From Parabacteroides sp. PH5-46 (GTDB lineage Bacteria > Bacteroidota > Bacteroidia > Bacteroidales > Tannerellaceae): 64,000 bases of DNA. Positions 10,112 through 18,343 of the stretch are shown one piece after another. Made by a program: the position numbers and the translations under genes. The notes under the pieces were generated by a model that was not told where the DNA came from, searched no databases, and saw nothing but the letters and a program-made list of their open reading frames with translations. Location of the stretch: assembly GCF_029892785.1 (NCBI RefSeq), contig NZ_JARXXA010000004.1:186001-250000 (forward strand), in the 5' to 3' direction. The number at the start of each line of letters is the position of its first letter. Positions within the stretch are counted from its first letter, which is position 1.

Positions 10112-11197
10112 TTATAGTTCAGATTCCTTTAAACGTTCGGCATTTTCGGCTACAATCAGCTGGTCGATGCAGTCTTGAATCTCTCCGTCCATAAATGCGG
10201 AAAGATTGTAAATTGTATAATTGATCCGATGGTCGGTTATACGGCCCTGCGGATAATTATAGGTGCGTATTTTGGCCGAACGGTCGCCCGATGATACCAT
10301 CGTTTTCCGTTTGGAAGCAATCTCGTCCAGGTATTTCTGGTATTCCATATTATATATACGGCTTCTCAGTTCTATCATGGCTTTGGCTTTGTTTTTAAGC
10401 TGCGATTTCTCGTCCTGACACTGTACGGTTATCCCTGTCGGAATATGTACCAGGCGAATAGCAGAGTAAGTCGTATTAACCGACTGTCCGCCATGTCCGG
10501 AAGCACAAAAAGTATCTGTGCGAATATCAGATTCTTTGATCTCTACATCAAATTCTTCTGCCTCGGGAAGAACTGCCACTGTAGCTGCTGAAGTATGGAC
10601 GCGTCCCTGTGTTTCCGTCTGTGGGATGCGTTGCACACGATGTACGCCCGATTCGTATTTTAAGATCCCGTAAACGCCTTCTCCGCTTACGGTAAAAATG
10701 ATTTCCTTAAAACCACCGGAAGTTCCTTCCGTATAACTCGTCACCTCTACTTTCCAGCCTTTGTTTTCGCAGTATTTGGCATACATGCGGTACAGGTCTC
10801 CGGCAAAGATTGCAGCTTCGTCACCTCCTGTTCCTCCGCGTATTTCAACTATCGCATTCTTTCCGTCTTGCGGATCGGCAGGTACCAGTAATAGCTTGAT
10901 TTCTTCTTCCAGCTTAGGAATACGTGTGGTACAACTATCCAGTTCTTCACGGGCCATTTCGCGCATTTCCTGGTCTTGTTCTGTGTCAAGCAGTTCCTTA
11001 GCTTCCTGTATCCCGTCGAGTACCTTGATGTATTCAGCACGTGTAGAGACTATTTTTTCCAGATCGCGATATTCTTTGTTCAGTTTCACAAACCGTTTCA
11101 TATCCGCAATAACAGAAGGGTCGGTAATTAATGTACCTACCTCTTCAAAGCGGCTGACCAGTCCGTCAAGTCTGTATAATAAGTTGCTTTCTGCCAT
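10112..11197 (-). CDS. prfA: Peptide chain release factor 1
   Basis: Recognises UAA and UAG stop codons and triggers peptide release on the ribosome. The 361-residue protein has the universal GGQ motif at residues 236-238 ([13 protein letters not shown]). The codon-recognition tripeptide region reads [14 protein letters not shown], a P-x-T as expected for RF1 rather than the SPF of RF2. It starts 5 bases after the purM stop, so it is coupled to a purine synthesis gene, and pyrF follows. Confidence 0.97.
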   Translation of the reverse strand: MAESNLLYRLDGLVSRFEEVGTLITDPSVIADMKRFVKLNKEYRDLEKIVSTRAEYIKVLDGIQEAKELLDTEQDQEMREMAREELDSCTTRIPKLEEEIKLLLVPADPQDGKNAIVEIRGGTGGDEAAIFAGDLYRMYAKYCENKGWKVEVTSYTEGTSGGFKEIIFTVSGEGVYGILKYESGVHRVQRIPQTETQGRVHTSAATVAVLPEAEEFDVEIKESDIRTDTFCASGHGGQSVNTTYSAIRLVHIPTGITVQCQDEKSQLKNKAKAMIELRSRIYNMEYQKYLDEIASKRKTMVSSGDRSAKIRTYNYPQGRITDHRINYTIYNLSAFMDGEIQDCIDQLIVAENAERLKESEL

Positions 11198-11202
11198 TCC
11201 AG

Positions 11203-12369
11203 TTAATAAACAAAGCGACCTTTTTCGCTTTCAATAACCAATTCGTTCTCGTTTGCCTCTTCTACATAACCAACGATTTGCGCGTCAATTCCCAAACCTT
11301 TACTTATATTAATCACAGCTTCGGCATGCTCCGGTGCCAGATATATTTCCATCCGGTGGCCCATATTGAATACTTTGTACATTTCCTTCCAGTCAGTAGC
11401 GCTTTGCTCTTGAATGATACGGAAAAGGGGTGGGATGGGGAAGAGGTTGTTTTTTACTATCTTTTTGTTTTCAACAAAGTGCATTACCTTGGTTTGCGCG
11501 CCACCCGAACAATGCACCATTCCGTGGATTTCAGTCCGTAACTCGTCTAGTAATACTTTTACTACCGGTGCATAGGTGCGGGTGGGGGAAAGTACCAGTT
11601 TTCCGGCATCTATGTCCAGTCCTTCTACGGCATCGGTGAGCTTTAAATTCCCCGAATACACTAAGCTTTCAGGTACTGCTGCATCATAACTTTCCGGATA
11701 TAAGGCAGCCAGGTATTTGGCAAATACGTCGTGGCGGGCAGAAGTAAGCCCATTGCTACCCATACCGCCATTGTAAGCTGTTTCATAAGTAGCTTGTCCG
11801 TACGAGGCCAGCCCTACGATTACGTCGCCTCCCTGTATGCGGCTGTTGTCTATCACATCGGCCCGTTTCATACGGCATGTTACGGTACTGTCTACAATGA
11901 TGGTGCGTACCAGGTCGCCTACGTCGGCCGTTTCTCCTCCGGTAGCATAGCAGCCGATACCCATCCGGCGTAGTTCGGCCAGTAGTTCGTCGGTACCATT
12001 AATAATGGCTGATATAACCTCTCCCGGAATAAGCAGCTTGTTGCGTCCGATGGTAGAAGAAACCAAGATGTTATCTACAGCGCCTACACACAGCAGGTCG
12101 TCAATGTTCATGATAAGAGCATCCTGGGCAATCCCTTTCCATACGGACAGGTCGCCTGTTTCCTTCCAATACATATAGGCTAATGACGATTTGGTTCCGG
12201 CTCCGTCTGCATGCATAATATTACAGTACTCCGGATCACCCCCCAGTATGTCTGGTATGATTTTACAGAATGCTTTGGGAAATATCCCTTTATCGATGTT
12301 CTTGATCGCGCTGTGTACGTCTTCTTTAGAAGCAGATACACCCCGCTGGTTGTAACGTTGGTCGCTCAT
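11203..12369 (-). CDS. purM: Phosphoribosylformylglycinamidine cyclo-ligase (AIR synthetase)
   Basis: Forms aminoimidazole ribonucleotide from FGAM with ATP, step five of purine synthesis. The 388-residue protein opens with [18 protein letters not shown], carries the substrate and ATP loop [14 protein letters not shown], and has [13 protein letters not shown] and [11 protein letters not shown] further on, all AIR synthetase signatures. It is somewhat longer than the enterobacterial enzyme. It is first in the purM-prfA-pyrF run and has a recognisable Bacteroidales promoter just upstream. Confidence 0.95.
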   Translation of the reverse strand: MSDQRYNQRGVSASKEDVHSAIKNIDKGIFPKAFCKIIPDILGGDPEYCNIMHADGAGTKSSLAYMYWKETGDLSVWKGIAQDALIMNIDDLLCVGAVDNILVSSTIGRNKLLIPGEVISAIINGTDELLAELRRMGIGCYATGGETADVGDLVRTIIVDSTVTCRMKRADVIDNSRIQGGDVIVGLASYGQATYETAYNGGMGSNGLTSARHDVFAKYLAALYPESYDAAVPESLVYSGNLKLTDAVEGLDIDAGKLVLSPTRTYAPVVKVLLDELRTEIHGMVHCSGGAQTKVMHFVENKKIVKNNLFPIPPLFRIIQEQSATDWKEMYKVFNMGHRMEIYLAPEHAEAVINISKGLGIDAQIVGYVEEANENELVIESEKGRFVY

Positions 12370-12388
12370 TGCATATCCTTTTGGAGTG

Positions 12389-12421
12389 CAAAGGTAACAC
12401 CTACGAACCGATTTTTCCCAA
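12389..12421 (-). promoter_or_regulatory. Probable purM promoter
   Basis: On the minus strand a perfect -7 box TACCTTTG (12389-12396) is preceded, 21 bases upstream, by TTGG (12418-12421), one base off the TTTG -33 element of the Bacteroides primary sigma factor. The start of transcription would fall about a dozen bases before the purM ATG. Confidence 0.6.
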
Positions 12422-12473
12422 TTTTTGTGAACAAATTTCCCAATCCCGGGTTTGTTCCATCGATAATTGTCAG

Positions 12474-14183
12474 TTATTTATACTCATATAGTTTTACATG
12501 GAGAATGCTAAAATCGTCGACAGGGATGCGGACATGGCGTCCTTGGTGCGTTTGGTCACCATTCAGCCGTTTTACGTATGAAAAGGTTCCGTCTTTGTTT
12601 ATTTTTATCTCGTCAACCGTTCCGATACCTGCCCGGAAACCACCATCCCAACCGGCTTGTTGCTGCTGGTTTCCGCCTGAGGAAACAAAACCATCCTCTC
12701 CCAGTTTAGCGGTATTCTTTGCTTTGCTTTCATTTGTCTTTTTAAATTCAGCAACAATTCCGCTTCCGGCCAGGATGTATTCATTTTTGTTTAGTTTTAT
12801 GATAAGTCCGCCACCTTCCGGCCAGGTACTTCCGTCTGTTGCCCGAGAGTCCCAAGGGAGCGTAAAGTAGTGACGACAAGTGATTTCCAAGTCATCATAC
12901 AGTAAGATCCGTTCCTTGTTCTTTTCGTCGAACAATAAGCCGTTCATCAAGCCTTTCCCTTGATATTTAGTCAGTAATGGTGTCAGTTCTTTTAGTTTGG
13001 AATAACTTTTTCCAAGCGGGGCATCCGGCAAATCAGAGCCGTTTTCGATAGAAAAAGGACTGATACAGATGGCATCATGCTCGCCGAATACATAGAACGC
13101 CTGTACGCCATTGTTGCTGCCTAAGCGGGCTTCGGGTATAAACAGCGGATTGTTATGCAAGGCGTATTGAGCCACCCAATCCCGAAAGCCATCGTCATAG
13201 ATATCAGGAGCCAGCAAATCAATAGTAGGCGCTCCGCAATGCCAGATGTCAATCAGGTGTGCCAGGGGGCCTGCTGAAGGATACTCTCCCGGCACCCGTC
13301 CCCGGCTGTTCATTGCTGCGTTTACAAACAGAGGAATGTTGTGGATAGAACGTGCCGATTGAGCCAGATTTTCAACATATTGTGCATATGACCAGGCCAT
13401 GAATAGTTCATCGGTATAGATATCGTCACCAAAAACTTCTTGCCAGTTTCCTTTGGTTTTATATCCTTGTTTTTTCCATTTTTCGAGCATCCACGGATGC
13501 AGTGTTTTTTTGTTTTTTTCCAGGTAAGAAGTTAATTTACGTGGCACCTCTGCCTGAAATAAGGCATTGGCTTCTTTAGAATGATCGCGGGCGCTTTCCA
13601 GCATACCGATCTCATTCTCAATCTGTACCATAATAACAGTACCTTCTTCTTTGTCAACAGATGCAATATGCTTCATCAACTCTGAAAAGGCGCGATTGTC
13701 GGCTGTTTGTACATTTTCGGAGAATGAACTGGCTATCTCTAAGGGTTTTCCCTCTTTTGTGTAGGCGCGTGGATACTTTTTATAATCTTGCTTGAACCAT
13801 AGCGGGGCATAGCAACTCATTGAGTTTTTCCAGGCTCCGAACCAGAGAAATACTACTTTTAGCTGGTGTTCCCGTGCTTCATGAATCACTTTATCAATCA
13901 AAGTAAAGTCATAGCTTTTTTCCACAGGCTCAATCAAATCCCAATAAGCAGGAACAAGTACTGTATTAAGCCCCATCCGCTGCAATTTCGGAAAGATCTG
14001 TTCAATATCTTCAAAGGAAGATGCGGAGGAATTTCCTAATTCGCCCCCAAGAATAAGATAAGGATTTCCATCAACAATTAATTGTGTAGCAGTCCCCTGT
14101 GATTTTAGATAAGGCAAAGAAGTTTGCCCCCATAGAGAGCACGAAAAGCATAATATACCCAGTAAGATAAAGCAGTTTTTCAT
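12474..14183 (-). CDS. GH35-type beta-galactosidase with C-terminal DUF5597-like domain
   Basis: Secreted glycoside hydrolase of clan GH-A. The start is placed at ATG 14183 (MKNCFILLGIL), giving 569 residues with a signal peptide that ends near LWGQ. The barrel begins with GNPYLILGGELGN; the likely acid/base glutamate is in MVQIENEIGML and the likely nucleophile in FIPEARLG. The C-terminal 150 residues resemble the DUF5597 beta-sandwich domain that follows GH35 catalytic domains in Bacteroidota. The natural substrate is unknown, and no other sugar-utilisation gene adjoins it. The gene has its own promoter with perfect -7 and -33 elements. Confidence 0.85.
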   Translation of the reverse strand: MKNCFILLGILCFSCSLWGQTSLPYLKSQGTATQLIVDGNPYLILGGELGNSSASSFEDIEQIFPKLQRMGLNTVLVPAYWDLIEPVEKSYDFTLIDKVIHEAREHQLKVVFLWFGAWKNSMSCYAPLWFKQDYKKYPRAYTKEGKPLEIASSFSENVQTADNRAFSELMKHIASVDKEEGTVIMVQIENEIGMLESARDHSKEANALFQAEVPRKLTSYLEKNKKTLHPWMLEKWKKQGYKTKGNWQEVFGDDIYTDELFMAWSYAQYVENLAQSARSIHNIPLFVNAAMNSRGRVPGEYPSAGPLAHLIDIWHCGAPTIDLLAPDIYDDGFRDWVAQYALHNNPLFIPEARLGSNNGVQAFYVFGEHDAICISPFSIENGSDLPDAPLGKSYSKLKELTPLLTKYQGKGLMNGLLFDEKNKERILLYDDLEITCRHYFTLPWDSRATDGSTWPEGGGLIIKLNKNEYILAGSGIVAEFKKTNESKAKNTAKLGEDGFVSSGGNQQQQAGWDGGFRAGIGTVDEIKINKDGTFSYVKRLNGDQTHQGRHVRIPVDDFSILHVKLYEYK

Positions 14184-14212
14184 TGTATAGTCTTTTATAT
14201 AATAAGATTCTA

Positions 14213-14244
14213 CAAAGATAAGATGTTTAGCACTGAAGGACAAA
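14213..14244 (-). promoter_or_regulatory. GH35 gene promoter, perfect consensus
   Basis: The minus strand carries TTTG (complement of 14241-14244), a 20-base spacer, then TATCTTTG (complement of 14213-14220). This matches the Bacteroides consensus TTTG / N19-21 / TAnnTTTG exactly. It lies 30 bases upstream of the GH35 ATG, in the divergent gap shared with the SWIM-domain gene. Confidence 0.75.
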
Positions 14245-14326
14245 CGCAAGTATGCATATTTTCTGTGGAAAGTATGAATTGATTATCATTGTTTTTTTCT
14301 GTATTATTGCAGAAACAAATAACAAG

Positions 14327-15670
14327 ATGTCAGATACGATTACTTATTTGTACCGTGAGGCGTCTGAGCTGACGCGAAAAGAAAAAGAAAGCAATTTGTT
14401 TCTCTCCAAATACAGCGAGATACAAAAGCCAACGGAAGCCCCTTGTTTTTTCTGGGGAAACCTGAAGAACCCATATATGCTGGCGCGATGTCTGGTTACT
14501 TTATCCAATGTGGTGCAGACAACGTTTCACCTGTCGGTAATAGAACTCAGGCGTTTGCGTGATCCCATTGTGACGGCCGGTAACGAAAAGCTTCGCTTTG
14601 AAGGATTCTCGCATTGTGCCGGTGCATACGCGCGGGTAGATGTATTGCCTGATGGCTTGGATGGAGAATTTCTTGAAAGCGGAACAACGAATGTGGATTT
14701 TAATCCGCCTATGATCGCTGCCCTTTCGAGTGTAAGGGAATCCGACAATCTCTTGCTTTCGGTAGGTTCTAAAGAGCTTGCATTGCATAAAGAAGGAAGA
14801 AAGATTGTTGAACGGAAGGTTCCCCTTCCCGCCCAATGGATAAAAGGGCTTACCTCGGTACAACTGTATCTGTCGGAAGCAGAAGAAGTACATACCTTCA
14901 ACAAAATTGAAGCCCTGAAACTCTTTCAGGGGATACCACGCGCACAGGTAAAAAGCGATTATTACCTGATTACACGTGGCGGACGTCCGATGTTCTCTCC
15001 GGTAAAATCAGCAGAAGCTATTTGTGTGGGCGGTTTGCATCGCTTACGATTAGTAGAGCCACTGCTGCCATACATAGACAAACTGAAAGTATTTCCGCAT
15101 CCTACCATGCAATCTACTACCTGGCAGCTTTACTTTGGTGCTATCCGCTTCAGCTATACCCTCTCTCGTGATACCTGGCGGGGATTCTCGGGCGAAGGAG
15201 CCGCTTTAGAATCGCTGATAGAGGATATACCCGATGGTTTGCTGGAGGCTATGGATAAATACAGCTATGCGAATCAGGAATTTAACCCTACCTTGTTTGC
15301 GATGCGGGAGCAACTGGAGGTAGAGCTGGCAGACAATCTTACCGGGCGCTTGGCCGCCATGGGGCTCCTGGGCTTCGACCTCGACGATAATCGTTTCTTT
15401 TACAGGCAGCTTCCCTATAAGCTGGAACGGATACTGGGACTGAATCCCCGCCTGAAAGGAGCCGTGAAATTATTGGCAGAAGGCAAAGTGATGATTATAA
15501 GCCAAACAGCAGACCGGACGGAAGCTCGTGTAGAGGGATCGGGCGTAAGCCATACCGTAATTATCAACAGAGAACAAGCCCGTTGCACCTGTGCCTGGTA
15601 TAGCAAGTACCAGGGAGAGCGAGGACTCTGCAAACATGTTTTAGCAGTAAAGAAACTATTGAATACCTAA
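14327..15670 (+). CDS. SWIM zinc-finger domain protein
   Basis: A 447-residue cytoplasmic protein whose C terminus holds a SWIM zinc finger: C-T-C-A-W then G-L-C-K-H (a CxC...CxH pattern) in its last 30 residues. SWIM domains bind DNA or partner proteins. The rest matches no enzyme I recognise. I chose ATG 14327 (MSDTITYLYREASEL); the open frame extends 25 codons upstream through a hydrophobic stretch that overlaps the promoter region of the divergent gene and is unlikely to be translated. The next gene follows after 15 bases and is probably cotranscribed. In some bacteria such SWIM genes sit with MoxR ATPase and von Willebrand factor A genes, but none are present here. Confidence 0.85.
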   Translation: MSDTITYLYREASELTRKEKESNLFLSKYSEIQKPTEAPCFFWGNLKNPYMLARCLVTLSNVVQTTFHLSVIELRRLRDPIVTAGNEKLRFEGFSHCAGAYARVDVLPDGLDGEFLESGTTNVDFNPPMIAALSSVRESDNLLLSVGSKELALHKEGRKIVERKVPLPAQWIKGLTSVQLYLSEAEEVHTFNKIEALKLFQGIPRAQVKSDYYLITRGGRPMFSPVKSAEAICVGGLHRLRLVEPLLPYIDKLKVFPHPTMQSTTWQLYFGAIRFSYTLSRDTWRGFSGEGAALESLIEDIPDGLLEAMDKYSYANQEFNPTLFAMREQLEVELADNLTGRLAAMGLLGFDLDDNRFFYRQLPYKLERILGLNPRLKGAVKLLAEGKVMIISQTADRTEARVEGSGVSHTVIINREQARCTCAWYSKYQGERGLCKHVLAVKKLLNT

Positions 15671-15685
15671 AAAACACCCTACTGT

Positions 15686-18343
15686 ATGAAGATAGTAGAA
15701 AAATATAATGAGATTGCTGAGAAAAGAGACTTGCCGGCAATCGTACCTTTCCTCAAATCCTTGTCGGCTGAAGAGCGGGAAATATTGAGAAGTGAAGTAA
15801 TCAAATCACACAAAAAGAATAAAGTATATAGGCTGAATAGCTACACGCCCTATATGGATGTGCAGATGTTTGTCCACTTTTTTTGTTTTCATAAAGAAGA
15901 TAATGACTTTTTACGCATGATGTGGCGAGACCTTCCAAAGCTGGAGGAGATGGAAGCGCTATTGGCGGAAGAAATCCCGGAGCATTTCCCCGGATTGTTT
16001 GGCGCTTTCCTTATAAATCAGTGCCTGAATAAAAACCTATATGGGGAGTCTGCTGTTTCGTACGAGAATACGATGCGCTGGCTTCGCAAAGGGTATCTAG
16101 TAGATATAGAAGCCTATATAGCCATGCGGATGGATGAGATATTCCCACGCCAGCCGAAAGAAGAAATCGATGATCCGGAGAAATACATAGCCGATCGTTT
16201 GTCGGAATATCCGGAAATACTCGAACAGCAGATTTACTACTTGTTTCGGTATCCGAACGAAGTCTCCTATTCCGATAAACTGGGCAAGATAAAAGTAGGC
16301 AAAACCGGTCCCTGGACGTATATCCTGAAAACACAAACACTAAACGGGAGCTTGGACAGGATGTCTATCCTGAGCGAATGCCTGAATTCTTTAGCCCGGC
16401 CCTATAAAAAAGATCAGCTGAATTGGTTTGTCGACCTTTTCGAGGGGATGGAACCAACGAACAAGGAACTACTGCTCTTGCAGGATGATCTTTTCACGGC
16501 TCTTTCACTACCGCTTACCAAGGCAAGCGGCATGGTGTTGAGCCTATTTAAAGGTATCGCTGCAGATACGGATTTCCGGAAAGACAACTTTCTCAGCCAG
16601 GCGCAATTCCTTACTGCCTCCGATACCAAAGCCATTGCCACAGCTGCCATTGCCGTGCTTGAGAAGCTGGCTGCCAACGACAAGCACATACATGAAGCGA
16701 TTTGTACGGCTGTAGCACCTGCTTTCCTCAGCAAAGAAGAGTCTGTAAGAACCCGTGCCGCTAAATTAGTGACCCGTTTAGGCGGTTCTCTTCCGGAGGA
16801 ATCAGATCAGCCAACGGTAGAGGAAGAAGAAAAAGCATTTGTCCCCCTTCGTCGCCTGACAGAAGAAGGGCGCATCCGTCCTGCCGAAAGCATAGAGGAG
16901 ATGATCTTTGCGCTAAGCGAGGCATTCGCGCGCTTTGATCCGGCTAATTTTTATCTTGTACCCGACAGTTTGCACCGCTTGCGCAGCGAGATGAATGAAG
17001 AGGTAGTTGTAAAGATGGGTCCCGCCATCCAAAGTGCTTATAAGCTGATTACCAGTTTTAATCCGGAACGTAGTTACCACCAGAAACTTACAGCTTTTCT
17101 TTTACTGAAGTACTGTCAGCACCTTTTCGAAACCCTTCCTGAAGGAGGGAAAGAGCTGAAGAAGCTGCGAGACACTTACAGCACCCAATGGATATACATA
17201 GACCGCTGGTGGGACGAACCGGAGGCCACCGGCAACACCTATCTGGCACATGAAGGATTCAGAAGGCTCACCCTATACCATCTGCGGAAGCTCACTACTG
17301 CCGACAGCTTGCCTATCCTGTCTACTCCCACGCATCGTCCGTGGCTCGACCCAGCGGTATTGATAACACGTCTGAAAGCCTACATAGAAACCTCTACCGA
17401 GCCTGATACGATGGATTTGCAGCAGGCCATCCAGCTCTGTCCATTGGAGGAAGGTAAAGAATGCCTTCCCGTTATCGAAAAAGAACTTTTCGGCGAATAT
17501 CGTTCGCTGCTGGTATGGCTTTTTGATGAAAAAGCCTCCTTGCCTGCCGAACGTCTGCACAAAGAATGGTGGCTGGCTGCCGCTATTATTCGTCCCGATC
17601 GGGATATCCCACAGCAAATGCTTGAAGGACTTGATCCGATATTGATTCCCTATCTGCGAAACCGTTTCGTATGCGAACCGTATATATACGAAATGGTCTC
17701 GCATATCGACAAAGATCCCCAGACCGGAGAAGACATACCGGTTGTTCGGCGGACTTCTTCGCTCCGCTTTGATAAAGAGTTTCTGAAGCCCGACACCATG
17801 AAAGACCTCGATCTGTTTATTGATTACAGCTATCTGGGATATCCCTGGGCTGCCAGTTTCTTTGGTAATATCAAACAAATCATGCTTTCATCACCCAACA
17901 ACTGGCAAACTTATTTGATGAAACTCGCCAAAGAGACGATTCAGTATGCATCCGACACAATAGGCAAACACATGATAGTCGTACTGGAACTATATCGCCA
18001 GGTAATGCCTCAGGCCGGGGAGATGGACTATATGTACCTCTGTCTTTGTTTCCTTCAAAAGGATAAGACGCTTCGCGTATACCTTGGCGACGTATGGGCA
18101 GAGCTATCGGAAGCCCGGTGTATAGACAATGCGAAGCTTGGCGAGGTACTTGGCCGCTTTGTAGAGATAGAATACGCTCCACTGAAACGGGTAACCGACA
18201 CCCTGCAAGATCACATGATCAGGCGAAGCCCCTACCTGAATAAGGAATTAAGCATATTGATAGACGCCTGCCTTTACCGGATAGGCAAACAGCCTGTTGG
18301 CGGACTAAAGAAGCTACTTTCTATCCGCAAAGTTATTTCCTGA
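15686..18343 (+). CDS. Large alpha-helical repeat protein, DUF6493-like
   Basis: An 885-residue protein without signal peptide or membrane segment. The sequence is dominated by amphipathic helices with HEAT-like spacing (for example the stretch LSKEESVRTRAAKLVTRLGG), suggesting a solenoid scaffold. I recognise it only as resembling the DUF6493 family found beside SWIM zinc-finger genes. It follows the SWIM gene by 15 bases, so the two probably act together, but the process is unknown. Its 3' end overlaps the convergent gene by 11 bases. Confidence 0.75.
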   Translation: MKIVEKYNEIAEKRDLPAIVPFLKSLSAEEREILRSEVIKSHKKNKVYRLNSYTPYMDVQMFVHFFCFHKEDNDFLRMMWRDLPKLEEMEALLAEEIPEHFPGLFGAFLINQCLNKNLYGESAVSYENTMRWLRKGYLVDIEAYIAMRMDEIFPRQPKEEIDDPEKYIADRLSEYPEILEQQIYYLFRYPNEVSYSDKLGKIKVGKTGPWTYILKTQTLNGSLDRMSILSECLNSLARPYKKDQLNWFVDLFEGMEPTNKELLLLQDDLFTALSLPLTKASGMVLSLFKGIAADTDFRKDNFLSQAQFLTASDTKAIATAAIAVLEKLAANDKHIHEAICTAVAPAFLSKEESVRTRAAKLVTRLGGSLPEESDQPTVEEEEKAFVPLRRLTEEGRIRPAESIEEMIFALSEAFARFDPANFYLVPDSLHRLRSEMNEEVVVKMGPAIQSAYKLITSFNPERSYHQKLTAFLLLKYCQHLFETLPEGGKELKKLRDTYSTQWIYIDRWWDEPEATGNTYLAHEGFRRLTLYHLRKLTTADSLPILSTPTHRPWLDPAVLITRLKAYIETSTEPDTMDLQQAIQLCPLEEGKECLPVIEKELFGEYRSLLVWLFDEKASLPAERLHKEWWLAAAIIRPDRDIPQQMLEGLDPILIPYLRNRFVCEPYIYEMVSHIDKDPQTGEDIPVVRRTSSLRFDKEFLKPDTMKDLDLFIDYSYLGYPWAASFFGNIKQIMLSSPNNWQTYLMKLAKETIQYASDTIGKHMIVVLELYRQVMPQAGEMDYMYLCLCFLQKDKTLRVYLGDVWAELSEARCIDNAKLGEVLGRFVEIEYAPLKRVTDTLQDHMIRRSPYLNKELSILIDACLYRIGKQPVGGLKKLLSIRKVIS

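Noticed and set aside
12211-12870. 219-codon plus-strand open frame
   Set aside because: Spans the 5' end of purM, its promoter and the end of the GH35 gene on the opposite strand; not coherent as a protein.
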